Numbered from the stretch's first letter, positions 1 to 8,963 are shown. The stretch is 64,000 nt of DNA from Psychrobacillus sp. FSL K6-4046 (GCF_038624605.1 NZ_CP152020.1:1295312-1359311); one strand, 5' to 3'. Notes: generated by a model not told the origin, from the sequence alone. Translations and numbers: made by a program.

Positions 1-1
1 G

Positions 2-148
2 CTTCAAAGAAAATTCCATTTAGGCTATAACCGAGCTGCTAGACTAATCGATGCTATGCATGAGGCTGGATTCATTTCGGAGCAAAGAGGCAGTAAGGCG
101 AGAGAAGTGTTACTGAAAAACGACACTTTAGACCAAATTTTTAGTTAA
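2..148 (+). CDS. sftA: C-terminal end of FtsK/SpoIIIE-type DNA translocase (SftA), partial
   Basis: Only the last 48 codons are present; the gene enters from the left edge and stops with TAA. The visible residues contain [19 protein letters not shown] and a following [13 protein letters not shown], the signature of the FtsK gamma winged-helix domain that reads orientation sequences on the chromosome. In B. subtilis the FtsK-like translocase immediately upstream of murC is SftA, which clears DNA from the closing division septum, and the same neighbour is found here. The SftA rather than SpoIIIE assignment rests on this synteny. Confidence 0.85.
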   Translation, partial: LQRKFHLGYNRAARLIDAMHEAGFISEQRGSKAREVLLKNDTLDQIFS

Positions 149-157
149 ATATATTTA

Positions 158-187
158 TTAATATTACGTACTAAAAAGTGATATAAT
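158..187 (+). promoter_or_regulatory. Possible sigma-A promoter of murC
   Basis: A perfect TATAAT (182-187) lies 18 bases after a weak TTAATA (158-163), between the sftA stop and murC. An imperfect inverted repeat (GTCTA/TAGAC) follows in the leader. The -10 is convincing and the -35 is poor. Confidence 0.45.
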
Positions 188-260
188 GGGGAATACGTCT
201 AATAGACGAACGTTTAGACAATGTATATAAGTGGGAATAATCCCAGGAGGTTTACAACGT

Positions 261-1562
261 ATGACAAAGTATCATTTTACAGGGATTAAAGGATCGGGTA
301 TGAGCCCGTTGGCACAAATCCTTCATGATGAAGGTCATGAAGTGCAAGGATCAGATATTGAAAAGTACTTTTTTACAGAAAAACCATTACATGAACGCAA
401 TATAAATGTGTTGCTTTTTGATGAGAATAACATTTCAGAAGATATGACAATCATCGCTGGGAACGCATTCCCTGATACTCACCCAGAAATCGTCAAAGCG
501 AAGGAATTAGGATTGGAAGTAGTCCGTTATCATAAATTCTTAGGGGAATATATGAACCAGTTTACATCCATAGCTGTCACTGGTGCTCATGGGAAAACAT
601 CAACTACAGGGCTTTTGGCGCATGTTTTAAGTGGATATAGTCCAACAGCGTATCTAATTGGTGATGGTACAGGTAAAGGGATTGAAAACGCCTCTAATTT
701 TGTATTTGAAGCTTGTGAGTATCGCAGACATTTCTTGGCATATAGCCCAGACTATGCGATTATGACCAATATCGATTTTGATCATCCAGATTATTTTAGC
801 GATATTGAAGACGTATTTAATGCTTTTCAGGAAATGGCTATGCAGGTTAAAAAATGTATTATAGCGTGTGGGGATGATGCTCATCTTCAACGTATTAAAG
901 CATCTGTGCCAGTAGTCTACTACGGATTTGGCGAACACAATGATTTTGCTGCTCGTAATATTGAAAAGACGACAGAGGGAACTTCCTTTGACGTATTTGT
1001 AAGAAACGAGTTCTATCATCGCTTCACCATCCCAATGTACGGAGATCATGTTATTTTAAATACACTTTCAGTTATTTCTCTATGTCATTATGAAGGAGTA
1101 CCTGCAGAGGTAATTCAGAGTGGCTTGGAGTCATTTGAAGGTGTAAAACGCCGTTTCACTGAGACTGTTATAGAAAATCGTGTGATAATTGATGACTATG
1201 CTCATCATCCTACAGAAATTTCAGTAACGATCCAAGGAGCTCGTCAAAAGTATCCAGACCGAGAGCTTGTAGTAATATTCCAGCCTCATACGTACACTAG
1301 AACACAAAAGTTCTTAAATGAATTTAAGGAAAGCTTAAGCCTGGCTGATGAAGTATACCTATGTGACATATTTGGCTCTGCTAGAGAAAATACTGGTACA
1401 TTAACGATTGAAACGCTGGGTGATCTTATAGAAGGTAGTCATATCCTTCAGGAAGACAACGTGGAGCAATTACTTAATCATGAAAATGCGGTGTATATGT
1501 TTATGGGCGCAGGAGATGTCCAAAAATATCAACAAGCATTTGAAAAAAAACTAAATAATTAA
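261..1562 (+). CDS. murC: UDP-N-acetylmuramate--L-alanine ligase
   Basis: This cytoplasmic ATP-dependent ligase adds L-alanine to UDP-MurNAc, the first amino acid of the peptidoglycan stem peptide. The 433-residue product has the N-terminal UDP-binding motif [11 protein letters not shown] (residues 8-18), the Mur ligase P-loop TGAHGKTST (107-115), and the conserved [10 protein letters not shown] segment near residue 310. I chose ATG 261 because CCAGGAGG lies 10 bases upstream; the longer frame back to 231 has no ribosome site and adds non-family residues. It follows sftA as in B. subtilis and is closed by a strong terminator. Confidence 0.97.
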   Translation: MTKYHFTGIKGSGMSPLAQILHDEGHEVQGSDIEKYFFTEKPLHERNINVLLFDENNISEDMTIIAGNAFPDTHPEIVKAKELGLEVVRYHKFLGEYMNQFTSIAVTGAHGKTSTTGLLAHVLSGYSPTAYLIGDGTGKGIENASNFVFEACEYRRHFLAYSPDYAIMTNIDFDHPDYFSDIEDVFNAFQEMAMQVKKCIIACGDDAHLQRIKASVPVVYYGFGEHNDFAARNIEKTTEGTSFDVFVRNEFYHRFTIPMYGDHVILNTLSVISLCHYEGVPAEVIQSGLESFEGVKRRFTETVIENRVIIDDYAHHPTEISVTIQGARQKYPDRELVVIFQPHTYTRTQKFLNEFKESLSLADEVYLCDIFGSARENTGTLTIETLGDLIEGSHILQEDNVEQLLNHENAVYMFMGAGDVQKYQQAFEKKLNN

Positions 1563-1563
1563 T

Positions 1564-1601
1564 AAAAATGCTTAATCTCTTATGTAGATTAAGCATTTTT
1601 T
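1564..1601 (+). terminator. Rho-independent terminator of murC
   Basis: An 11-bp perfect stem (AATGCTTAATC / GATTAAGCATT) with a 9-base loop is followed by a T run directly after the murC stop. Confidence 0.9.
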
Positions 1602-1645
1602 AGAGGAGTTTTCAAAAAAAAGTAGTATAGTATATAGAGTAAGAA

Positions 1646-1670
1646 GTTTAGTTTGATTCATTTGGGGTAA
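1646..1670 (+). promoter_or_regulatory. Sigma-B-type promoter of ytxGH
   Basis: GTTTAG (1646-1651), a 13-base spacer and GGGTAA (1665-1670) match the general-stress consensus GTTTAA-N12-14-GGGTAT at five of six positions in each half. The predicted start lies about 30 bases before the ytxG start codon. In B. subtilis ytxGHJ is a sigma-B operon. Confidence 0.65.
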
Positions 1671-1704
1671 AAATATTACATAACAAGAAATGGGGAGTGT
1701 CCAC

Positions 1705-2163
1705 ATGGAAAATCTTTTATACATAGCGGCAATTGTAGCAGCCATTGCTTTTTTAATCTTATGTATAAGCCTGGCGGTAACTTTGTCTTCCGTGAAAAAG
1801 ACCTTAAACAATGTTGCAGAAACATTGGATGGCTTAGAAACGCATTTACAAAATGTGACAAAAGAAACAGCAGAGCTTTTGCATAAAACGAATGAATTAG
1901 CTGTAGATATTCAAGATAAATCTGAAAAGCTAAATACTGTGGTAGACGCAGTTAAGAACGTAGGAGTATCTGTTAATGGCTTCAACAATTCGATTCAACG
2001 TTTATCTACTTCTGTTACAACAGAGGTAGAAAAAAACGAAGATAAAATCGCTCAGGTTGTTCAGTGGAGTAGTATTTTCTTAGGTATCCGCGACAAATGG
2101 AAAGAGCGAAAAGCAATGGAGCAAGCAGGCTTTTATACATTTGAAAAAGATAATGTAAAATAA
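1705..2163 (+). CDS. ytxG: DUF948 general-stress membrane protein YtxG
   Basis: This 152-residue protein opens with one hydrophobic segment (about residues 4-26) and then a helical, coiled-coil-like stretch rich in heptad-spaced hydrophobics (KKTLNNVAETLDGLETHLQ), the pattern of DUF948/YtxG proteins. Its biochemical role is not established; it is a stress-induced envelope-associated protein. I prefer ATG 1705, with GGGGAGTG 6-12 bases upstream, over ATG 1690, which would put that ribosome site inside the gene. ytxH follows after 20 bases, so the two genes form an operon behind a sigma-B-like promoter. Confidence 0.88.
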   Translation: MENLLYIAAIVAAIAFLILCISLAVTLSSVKKTLNNVAETLDGLETHLQNVTKETAELLHKTNELAVDIQDKSEKLNTVVDAVKNVGVSVNGFNNSIQRLSTSVTTEVEKNEDKIAQVVQWSSIFLGIRDKWKERKAMEQAGFYTFEKDNVK

Positions 2164-2183
2164 TCTTACTGGAGGAATGGAAT

Positions 2184-2777
2184 ATGACAAATTACGAATC
2201 AAACAAACCAAATTACAATGATGCAAAATTTAATCAAGAGTACTATGCAAACCAATCTTCGTATGATCGACAAGGACAGCCTAGCTATCCACCAATGCCT
2301 TCCTATAACGAGAGTCGTCACAATGTGTATAAGGACGAGGAAGTAAACGGTAAAGACTTTATCATGGGTGTAGTGATCGGTGGTATTATCGGTGCTACAA
2401 CTGCTCTATTATTAGCACCAAAGACTGGGACTGAGCTTCGTGGTACGTTAAGCACACAAGCAGGTCAGTTGAAGGATAAAACAATGGATCTTTCTTCCAC
2501 TGCTAAAGAGAAAACAACTCAGCTATCTAAACAGCTACAGGAGCAATCTGGACAGCTTGTAGAAAAAGTGAAAAACATTAAAGGTTCTCCTGCTTCTCCG
2601 TTAGATGATGGCACTGCTTCTTCCGAGGGCGAAGAGCCAATGGAATTCATGGAAACCATTTCTAAAACGACAGAAGAGCTAACAGATGAGGAAGAAAATG
2701 CGACAGCAGTAGCGGAAGCTATTAAAGAAGCAATTGCAGAAGAAACTTCAGATTCTAAAACTAATACAACAAAATAA
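2184..2777 (+). CDS. ytxH: YtxH-like general-stress protein
   Basis: The 197-residue product has a polar Asn/Tyr-rich N-terminus (1-50), then the YtxH hallmark: a glycine-rich membrane segment (FIMGVVIGGIIGATTALLL, about 58-76) followed by APKTG and an amphipathic helical region with repeated KDKTMDLSS/KEKTTQLSK-type blocks. The tail is acidic. The family is usually about 150 residues, and the extra length lies in the polar N-terminus and acidic C-terminus. GGAGG precedes the ATG. The function is unknown beyond membership of the general stress regulon, and it is probably co-expressed with ytxG. B. subtilis ytxJ is missing here. Confidence 0.88.
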   Translation: MTNYESNKPNYNDAKFNQEYYANQSSYDRQGQPSYPPMPSYNESRHNVYKDEEVNGKDFIMGVVIGGIIGATTALLLAPKTGTELRGTLSTQAGQLKDKTMDLSSTAKEKTTQLSKQLQEQSGQLVEKVKNIKGSPASPLDDGTASSEGEEPMEFMETISKTTEELTDEEENATAVAEAIKEAIAEETSDSKTNTTK

Positions 2778-2811
2778 AGATAGGCCGGAGATTTTTAATC
2801 TCATGCCATAC

Positions 2812-2850
2812 AAAAAGTGAAATTGCATATCGCAATTTCACTTTTGTGTT
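2812..2850 (+). terminator. Terminator of ytxGH, likely also serving the convergent FtsA-like gene
   Basis: A 14-bp perfect stem (AAAAGTGAAATTGC / GCAATTTCACTTTT, loop ATATC) has A/T runs on both sides, so it can act in both directions between convergent genes. Confidence 0.85.
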
Positions 2851-2888
2851 TTTATAGGGATTTAAGTTAAACCATAATATTTTCTCCA

Positions 2889-5024
2889 CTAATTAAAGAG
2901 TATTTCTAAATGATCCCCACCGAAAATTTCTTCATCAAATCGAGAGGGGTGTCCATTTCTTAAGATTTGAAAAGAACCGGCATTCTCGGGAAGGGTCCAC
3001 TCCGAGAATCGAAAAACGTCCTGGAAAATCCATGGTGTAGTATTTATTTCTTCCCATACAAGTATTGAACCCGTACGCACAACCTCGTTTGCATGAATTG
3101 TAACTTCACCGATCTTAACAACTGAGCACTCCTTATAAAGTTTTACTGTTTCGTTTTGAAAGGTGATTTCTATTTGAGCATCTAATTTTTTATCTAATGC
3201 ATTAGCAAGCATTTCTAAAGTCGGAGCTTCACTAGAGCTAATTGTGATTACATCATTGTCCTTTATGGGACTTTCCAGTTTTCCTTTTACTCCGTTAATG
3301 AGAAGTGTAGGAGTTAAAGTGGGGATATAATGATTCTTTTCATTTATCGTTATGGTGTATGGTTTTAACTTATGAATAGACATTTCTTTGCCAATAGAAT
3401 GTAAAAGCTGTTCGACTGTTTGAACAGTCTCTATAGTAATTTTGTCTCTTTCCCTCAATTCAGTGTCAGCGGAAGATGGTACCCCGTTGATAAAAATCCT
3501 TGGCTCTACTATATGAGTTTCACCTTCAAAGCTAAAGGATTGAGCTACTGCCTCATCCAGTAGGTCTCGTACCGTTGCAGTTCCTGGAGTTCCATCCTTA
3601 CCTTCCATTAACTCTATGATGTCCAAATTTTTAATAATTGTTTTCGTATTAGCTTCCATGCCATTCACTTTGACTATTGCAGCCTGACCATGACCACCAG
3701 GAATATGGATTGTTTGGTTGTTCAGTTGAATGGATAAGGCCACCCCTGGTCTCCCATAAAGCTTTCTCGTAGAGATATTAGCGGCTAAAAGTGCATCACC
3801 CACTGTCATTTCCTTCAGTTCAAATAAACGAACAACCTGCTCGTTCACTTTTACTGACATATACTGAATAGGAGACTTTTTGGCAGCAATAGCAATTCCA
3901 ATAGGTGTAACTAGCTCAGGAGAGACAGGGATATGTTCTTCCTTCGTTAAATTTTGTATCGCATCAATACCTCTTACAGCCACTCGGTTAGTTGGTAGAC
4001 TCAAAGCCTGTTCCAGCGAAGTGGTAATGGTAGGTGTTAAGCTACCACCCCCTACAAGCATGACAGCCTTTGGTGATCGATTATTATTTAACCTTAAAAT
4101 TTCTTTTGATATTTCACTAGCAAGTTCTGTGATCGTTGGTTTTAAGGCTGCAATTACCTCATCTTTTGCTACGTCCTGTTCAAAGCCAAGTATGTCCTGA
4201 ATTTGTATGTATTCATTATTATTAATCGCTCGTTTAGCTTTTTCAGCAAGAGGGAAGTCTAACAAATAATGCTCACTTAATGCTTCCGTGATTTCATCTC
4301 CAGCATACGGAACCATGCCGTAAGCAACGACAGTTCCAAAATCAGTTATAGCGATATCTGATGTTCCTGCCCCAATATCCACTAGTGCTACGTTCAGTCG
4401 TCGCATAGAAGGGGGGATTAAAACATTAATAGCAGCAATTGGCTCGAGTGTTAATGCTTCCATCTCAAGATTTGCACGCTTTAAAGCTGATATAAGGGAC
4501 TCTACAACTACTCTGGGTAGGAAGGTAGCAATTACTTCTACTGAAGCCTCATCACCTTGCTGGTCTACGAGGCTGCCAATTTCATCACCATCTAACCTGT
4601 AATAAAGTACACTGTAGCCAACACAATAGTAATGGCTGGATTGTTTATCGATATCAGGATGCACCAAACTATTCTGTGCATGCTGCACTGCAGAGAGTTC
4701 CAGCCTGCTCACGTCCTCTTCAGAGAAAATTGGACGATTTTTTATATCCATTTTCACTTCAGCTTGTTCTGTTTTTAGAGCACGTCCAGCAGCGGCCACA
4801 CTTACCTTCTCTAGAGGACCATGCTTTTCTTCTAGCTTTTCTTTTATAGATTGTATAACTTCAGCAACTTTGAGCACATTATGTATTTGACCATCCAGCA
4901 TCGCACGATCCTTATGTTCTTCTACGAGGATGTCTACCACATGGAAAGACCCATCTCGTTCCTCTAAAATAATACCTACTACCGAACGGGTTCCAATATC
5001 TAATGCAAATAGGGTTGATGACAA
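2889..5024 (-). CDS. FtsA/PilM-like actin-family ATPase with long repetitive C-terminal region
   Basis: This 711-residue protein has an actin/Hsp70-fold ATPase at residues 1-382: phosphate-1 loop LFALDIGTRSVVGII (5-19), phosphate-2 loop ALVDIGAGTSDIAI (213-226) and adenosine motif VMLVGGGSLTPTI (321-333). The arrangement matches FtsA, MreB-type and PilM proteins. Residues 383-711 are not part of FtsA. They contain repeated blocks of the form T-V/L-x-x-L-L, then I-N-G, then D-x-I-x-I (for example 484-532 and 536-596), suggesting tandem small beta-rich modules. No FtsA-type membrane-targeting helix is obvious at the end. The start is TTG 5024 with AAAGGAAGTGAG upstream; no ATG fits better. It is a single-gene unit divergent from aroA, where B. 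subtilis has ytxJ. A division or cytoskeletal role is inference. Confidence 0.8.
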   Translation of the reverse strand: MSSTLFALDIGTRSVVGIILEERDGSFHVVDILVEEHKDRAMLDGQIHNVLKVAEVIQSIKEKLEEKHGPLEKVSVAAAGRALKTEQAEVKMDIKNRPIFSEEDVSRLELSAVQHAQNSLVHPDIDKQSSHYYCVGYSVLYYRLDGDEIGSLVDQQGDEASVEVIATFLPRVVVESLISALKRANLEMEALTLEPIAAINVLIPPSMRRLNVALVDIGAGTSDIAITDFGTVVAYGMVPYAGDEITEALSEHYLLDFPLAEKAKRAINNNEYIQIQDILGFEQDVAKDEVIAALKPTITELASEISKEILRLNNNRSPKAVMLVGGGSLTPTITTSLEQALSLPTNRVAVRGIDAIQNLTKEEHIPVSPELVTPIGIAIAAKKSPIQYMSVKVNEQVVRLFELKEMTVGDALLAANISTRKLYGRPGVALSIQLNNQTIHIPGGHGQAAIVKVNGMEANTKTIIKNLDIIELMEGKDGTPGTATVRDLLDEAVAQSFSFEGETHIVEPRIFINGVPSSADTELRERDKITIETVQTVEQLLHSIGKEMSIHKLKPYTITINEKNHYIPTLTPTLLINGVKGKLESPIKDNDVITISSSEAPTLEMLANALDKKLDAQIEITFQNETVKLYKECSVVKIGEVTIHANEVVRTGSILVWEEINTTPWIFQDVFRFSEWTLPENAGSFQILRNGHPSRFDEEIFGGDHLEILFN

Positions 5025-5084
5025 GTTCTCACTTCCTTTGTTGGATAAAACACTTTAGCGAGTTGAATCGCTAAAATAAAAAGC

Positions 5085-5113
5085 GTGACATTCTTAGATT
5101 AATTGATTATAAT
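5085..5113 (+). promoter_or_regulatory. Sigma-A promoter of aroA with upstream inverted repeat
   Basis: GTGACA (5085-5090), exactly 17 bases, then TATAAT (5108-5113). Ten bases upstream of the -35 is a perfect 7-bp inverted repeat, TTTAGCG-8-CGCTAAA (5054-5075), which could be an operator for aroA or for the divergent gene. Confidence 0.7.
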
Positions 5114-5190
5114 ATATTTTATATCTTAAAATGTATCACAATTTTCAGGCGATAGAAAGAGTCGTAGCTGAAACGAAAGGAGAAATATCT

Positions 5191-6276
5191 ATGAATCAAA
5201 TGGATTTAGAGGCTTTACGAAGCCGAGTTGATGAGGTCAATGTAGAAATTTTACGTTTGATCAATGAAAGAGCTGGAGTAGTACAAGAAATAGGTAGAGT
5301 AAAAGAAAAGCAAGGTGTTAATAGATATGATCCTCTTCGTGAAAGACATATGCTAGATCATCTTAAAGAACATAATGATGGTCCTTTACCACAATCTACT
5401 GTGGAGCATATTTTTAAAGAAATTTTTAAAACGGCTCTAGAATTACAAGTCGATGATCAGAAAAAAGCGCTTCTTGTTTCTCGTAAAAAGAAATCAGAGG
5501 ACACGATCGTAACGATTAACGGTGAACAAATTGGTACAGGAGCACCATCATTTGTATTTGGTCCATGTGCTGTAGAATCATATACACAGGTTGCAGAGGT
5601 TGCTGCTGCAATCCAATCTAAAGGTCTAAAGCTAATTCGCGGTGGAGCATACAAACCACGTACATCTCCTTACGACTTCCAAGGGCTTGGATTAGAAGGA
5701 TTAAAGATCTTAAAACAAATTTCTGAAGAATTTGGTTTAGCGGTTGTTTCTGAAATTGTGACTCCAAGTCATTTAGATGAGGCACTTGACTATGTAGATG
5801 TCGTACAGGTCGGAGCACGTAATATGCAAAACTTTGAGCTATTAAAGGCAGTTGGACAAATTAATAAGCCAATCCTTTTAAAACGAGGAATTGCAGCTAC
5901 GTTAGATGAGTTTATCCATGCTGCAGAATATATTATGTCACAAGGAAACGATCAAATCATCCTATGTGAACGTGGTATCCGCACATATGAAAGAGCTACT
6001 AGAAACACCTTAGATATCTCAGCAGTGCCAATCTTAAAACAAGAAACGCACTTGCCAGTATTTGTAGATGTAACACATTCCACTGGACGTCGTGATATTC
6101 TTTTACCAGCCGCTAAAGCAGCAATTGCCATTGGTGCAGACGGGGTAATGGCTGAAGTACATCCAGATCCAGCGGTAGCATTATCTGATGCTGCTCAACA
6201 GATGAACTTAAAACAATTTGATGAGTTTTACGATTCCATCCAAAAATTCATGAAAAATCATGAGATTCACGCATAA
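5191..6276 (+). CDS. aroA: Bifunctional DAHP synthase / chorismate mutase
   Basis: It catalyses entry into the shikimate pathway (phosphoenolpyruvate plus erythrose 4-phosphate to DAHP), with a fused chorismate mutase as regulatory sensor. Residues 1-90 are an AroQ-type mutase ([19 protein letters not shown], then GRVKEKQG) and about 100-355 are a type I-beta DAHP synthase barrel with [24 protein letters not shown] and [10 protein letters not shown]. The 361-residue length fits B. subtilis AroA. ATG 5191 has AAAGGAGAAA upstream; the frame extends back to 5131 without a ribosome site. It sits between the FtsA-like gene and ccpA, as aroA does in B. subtilis. Confidence 0.97.
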   Translation: MNQMDLEALRSRVDEVNVEILRLINERAGVVQEIGRVKEKQGVNRYDPLRERHMLDHLKEHNDGPLPQSTVEHIFKEIFKTALELQVDDQKKALLVSRKKKSEDTIVTINGEQIGTGAPSFVFGPCAVESYTQVAEVAAAIQSKGLKLIRGGAYKPRTSPYDFQGLGLEGLKILKQISEEFGLAVVSEIVTPSHLDEALDYVDVVQVGARNMQNFELLKAVGQINKPILLKRGIAATLDEFIHAAEYIMSQGNDQIILCERGIRTYERATRNTLDISAVPILKQETHLPVFVDVTHSTGRRDILLPAAKAAIAIGADGVMAEVHPDPAVALSDAAQQMNLKQFDEFYDSIQKFMKNHEIHA

Positions 6277-6284
6277 ATTGACAC

Positions 6285-6317
6285 AAAACCGACTCTAAAT
6301 TAGAGTCGGTTTTATTA
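6285..6317 (+). terminator. Terminator of aroA
   Basis: A 13-bp perfect stem (AAAACCGACTCTA / TAGAGTCGGTTTT) with a 3-base loop follows the stop by 8 bases; the downstream tract is T-rich. Confidence 0.85.
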
Positions 6318-6395
6318 TATAATTGAAAGTTATTAAGGATATAAAGTATTATTTACATATATACTATAAATTAGATAAGTAAAGGAGGGAATACA

Positions 6396-7394
6396 ATGAC
6401 TATCACTATTTATGATGTAGCCAGAGAAGCAAACGTATCGATGGCCACTGTTTCCCGTGTAGTTAATGGCAATCAAAACGTAAAACCAGTAACTCGACAA
6501 AAGGTGTTGGCTGTGATTGAACGATTAGATTACCGACCAAACGCAGTGGCAAGAGGCTTGGCAAGTAAAAAAACAAAAACGGTAGGGGTTATTATTCCTG
6601 ATATATCAAACGTGTTCTATGCCGAGCTTGTTCGAGGGATAGAAGATATTGCTACGATGTATCGCTATAATATTATCTTAACCAATTCGGATCAACAGGA
6701 AGAAAAAGAAGTTCAGTTATTGACGACCCTCTTAAGTAAACAGGTAGATGGTGTCGTTATGATGAGTGACTATATTTCAGAGGAAATGCTACATGAGATG
6801 AACCGTTCCAATGTGCCAGTTGTTTTGGCAGGCACCGTGGAGCATTCTAATTCTTTCCCTTCTGTAAATATAGAGTATCGTGAGGCAGCTATCGATGCAG
6901 TAAACCGACTAATCCAAAATGGACACAATAGGATCGCTTTTATATCGGGTTCCATTTCTTCTCCTATTAATCGTGACTTTAAGCTAGCAGGGTATGAAGA
7001 GGCGTTAGAAAATGCAGGTATCGATGTAGATGAGGATTTAATAGTAGGTGTCGATAACACGTATGACGATGGTTTAATAGCGTGGGAGCAGCTAAGAAAA
7101 TTAGAGAATCCACCAACAGCATTTTTTGCTGGAAGTGACGAACTCGCAATCGGGCTTATTCACGGAGCGCAGGATAGTGGGTTAAATGTTCCTAATGATA
7201 TCGAAATTATTAGCTTTGAGAATTCTAAGCTTGCTCGAATGGTTCGTCCACAACTAACTAGCGTTGTGCTTCCTTTGTATGATATAGGAGCAGTTTCTAT
7301 GAGACTCCTTACGAAGTTTATGAATAAGGAAAAAATCGAGGAACAAAATGTAGTGCTTCCTTATCGGATTGAAGAAAGAAAAACAGTAAAATAA
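6396..7394 (+). CDS. ccpA: Catabolite control protein A, LacI-family regulator
   Basis: CcpA, with HPr-Ser46-P, binds cre sites to control carbon metabolism globally. The 332-residue product begins with the LacI helix-turn-helix ([18 protein letters not shown], residues 4-21) and the hinge helix region ([18 protein letters not shown]), followed by a two-lobed periplasmic-binding-type core that starts at [16 protein letters not shown]. Length and the aroA-ccpA order match B. subtilis. AAAGGAGG precedes ATG 6396. Candidate targets in this window are the cre-like sites before acsA (13645) and the methionine gamma-lyase gene (32964). Confidence 0.96.
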   Translation: MTITIYDVAREANVSMATVSRVVNGNQNVKPVTRQKVLAVIERLDYRPNAVARGLASKKTKTVGVIIPDISNVFYAELVRGIEDIATMYRYNIILTNSDQQEEKEVQLLTTLLSKQVDGVVMMSDYISEEMLHEMNRSNVPVVLAGTVEHSNSFPSVNIEYREAAIDAVNRLIQNGHNRIAFISGSISSPINRDFKLAGYEEALENAGIDVDEDLIVGVDNTYDDGLIAWEQLRKLENPPTAFFAGSDELAIGLIHGAQDSGLNVPNDIEIISFENSKLARMVRPQLTSVVLPLYDIGAVSMRLLTKFMNKEKIEEQNVVLPYRIEERKTVK

Positions 7395-7406
7395 ATATAA
7401 GGAGGA

Positions 7407-7438
7407 AGAGTCATGAATTTCATGGCTCTTTTTTTTGT
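7407..7438 (+). terminator. Terminator of ccpA
   Basis: AGAG-T-CATG / CATG-G-CTCT forms a stem with a 5-base loop and is followed by eight T. The same bases also begin a ribosome-site-preceded micro-ORF at 7413. Confidence 0.7.
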
Positions 7439-7478
7439 GGGAATAATTAGTTTGTTTTTTAAAAAAATGATACACTAA
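7413..7478 (+). CDS. Possible 21-residue hydrophobic micropeptide downstream of ccpA
   Basis: A perfect AAGGAGG (7399-7405) lies 7 bases before ATG 7413, which opens a 21-codon frame of very hydrophobic residues (FMALFFVGIISLFF) ending KKMIH: one short membrane span with a basic C-terminal flank. Its first codons form the ccpA terminator stem, so it could be translated only from read-through, or the ribosome site could be chance. The function is unknown. Confidence 0.3.
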   Translation: MNFMALFFVGIISLFFKKMIH

Positions 7479-7628
7479 AGGTAAAATAATACTAGTTTAG
7501 GATAATATATTTTAAGTTAAAAGCTTTGTTAAAGCAAGGGCAGTTTTATACGGAATGTTTTGGAAAAAGGACTAATATTTTTTGTATTAATCTTAAACAA
7601 TTAATGGAGAGAAATGAGGTATTAGCAA

Positions 7629-8102
7629 ATGAGTATTAAAGAAATAACGATAGAAAATAGAGAAAAGGTTGTTTCATTTTTTAAGGAAAATTGGGGAAGT
7701 ACTGAGATGGTAGTTTCAACAGGTATCTATCTATGTGATCAATTGGATGGCTTCATTTTCGAGGACAATAATCAGATTGTTGGTTTAGTTACCTATGTTT
7801 TGAAAGATAATGAAATTGAGGTTATTTCATTAGATAGTCTCCAAGAAGGAAAGGGCATTGGCTCTTCATTAATGGAAAAGGTCGAATACATAGCAATGCA
7901 AAAGAAGCTACATGTAGTAAGTCTAGTAACGACAAATGATAATTTGAACGCTTTGAGATTTTACCAAAAAAGAAATTATAGAATTACATCTATTATTCCT
8001 AATGGTGTAAACAAGGCACGAAATTTAAAACCTTCCATACCTTTAATTGGACATGATGGGATCCCATTGAATGATGAGTTAGTATTAAAGAAAATATTGT
8101 AG
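7629..8102 (+). CDS. GNAT-family N-acetyltransferase
   Basis: The 157-residue product has GNAT architecture: beta strands around IVGLVTYVLKDNEIEVISLDSL (about 54-75), then the acetyl-CoA pyrophosphate loop in the form LQEGKGIGSSLMEKVE (about 76-91), and a later NLNALRFYQKRNYR element (about 112-125). The acceptor substrate cannot be told. GAGG lies 8 bases before ATG 7629. It stands alone in an accessory stretch after ccpA with no B. subtilis counterpart at this position. It is AT-rich like the small membrane genes that follow. Confidence 0.85.
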   Translation: MSIKEITIENREKVVSFFKENWGSTEMVVSTGIYLCDQLDGFIFEDNNQIVGLVTYVLKDNEIEVISLDSLQEGKGIGSSLMEKVEYIAMQKKLHVVSLVTTNDNLNALRFYQKRNYRITSIIPNGVNKARNLKPSIPLIGHDGIPLNDELVLKKIL

Positions 8103-8227
8103 TACATAAAAATTGGCTTTTTGGACTATTCCAGCCCAATCATGGTCTGGATAATCCTCAATTATAGTGCCAGCTCTGTCAAAGAATGCAACTCTAAATT
8201 TCTATGCCCCTTACAGGTTGATACTAA

Positions 8228-8259
8228 TTAAACTAAACTAAACTACACCCTTAGTTGAA
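8228..8259. repeat. Family C small palindromic repeat (degenerate copy)
   Basis: TTAAACTAA (8228-8236) and TTAGTTGAA (8251-8259) are inverted partners around a 14-base centre that itself repeats AACTA. A half-site, GTTAGTTGAAG, lies at about 8649-8660, so the pair brackets the gene at 8275. Better copies are at 53075 and 54011. Confidence 0.5.
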
Positions 8260-8274
8260 AAACAATATACTTAT

Positions 8275-8631
8275 TTATTTCTTATAAAAAATATATCGAT
8301 TTGTGAATTTTTTATTGTTATAGAAAATTAATATTATTGGAATCAGACTAAGAGAGAGAAAGATTGTTAAAAAAAGTAGTGTTGGTATATTTAATGTATT
8401 TTCAATCATTCCCATACAAATCATAATCGTACCTAATAATAAAAATGGAAAAACCAAACCTCTTTGATAGGATTGGAATTTTTCGTCACCTAAAAAAGTC
8501 CTTATATCCTCCCCTATGAAATAGTCACTTTTCTTTAGATGACTTATCCCTTGAATTATCATAAAAATCCCCCAAGCTATAATCACCTTGATATTTATGA
8601 TATAAAAATAAACAACCGAAATGATGGCCAT
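8275..8631 (-). CDS. Small membrane protein of unknown function
   Basis: The 118-residue frame holds about four hydrophobic segments: residues 2-30, then a polar stretch with SHLKKSDYFIGEDIRTFLGDEKFQSYQRG, then 59-77 and 83-104, with a basic C-terminus. I do not recognise the family. ATG 8631 lacks a ribosome site; an internal ATG at 8562 is preceded by GGGGGA but would cut the first membrane segment. It is transcribed toward the GNAT gene and follows the membrane gene at 8682-8963 in the same direction. The start is uncertain. Confidence 0.5.
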   Translation of the reverse strand: MAIISVVYFYIINIKVIIAWGIFMIIQGISHLKKSDYFIGEDIRTFLGDEKFQSYQRGLVFPFLLLGTIMICMGMIENTLNIPTLLFLTIFLSLSLIPIILIFYNNKKFTNRYIFYKK

Positions 8632-8681
8632 ATTTTGATAAAGGACGCGTTAGTTGAAGAACAAATATTTTAGTTGGATAG

Positions 8682-8963
8682 TTATACATTTGATTTTTGA
8701 TTATTACTTTTAGATTTTATAAACTTAATAATGAATAGAATTATAACTAAAACCATAAGAAACTGACCTAAAAGGAGCAGCCCTGTTCCTAAGGGATAGT
8801 TGATTGCATATTCTTTTTGATATTCCAAAAGTTCTTTATCACTTATAAGATCGATATCTTGTAAAGGGATAAGGATGGTTTGTAATATAAATCCAATTAC
8901 TATTAAACAAATTGATATAAAGCTTATGCTAAAAAGTGTTATCTTATTGAACATAAATACCAT
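8682..8963 (-). CDS. Two-span membrane protein of unknown function
   Basis: This 93-residue protein has an N-terminal hydrophobic segment (about 7-32), a polar loop (ISDKELLEYQKEYAINYPLG) and a second hydrophobic segment (about 59-82) followed by a basic tail (KFIKSKSNNQKS). GGGGTGAT stands 5 bases before ATG 8963. It could be co-transcribed with the gene at 8275-8631, 50 bases downstream. No function is suggested beyond membrane location. Confidence 0.6.
   Translation of the reverse strand: MVFMFNKITLFSISFISICLIVIGFILQTILIPLQDIDLISDKELLEYQKEYAINYPLGTGLLLLGQFLMVLVIILFIIKFIKSKSNNQKSNV

Noticed and set aside
1572-1861. Minus-strand frames around the murC-ytxG gap
   Set aside because: They run through a terminator stem and antisense to ytxG, without ribosome sites.
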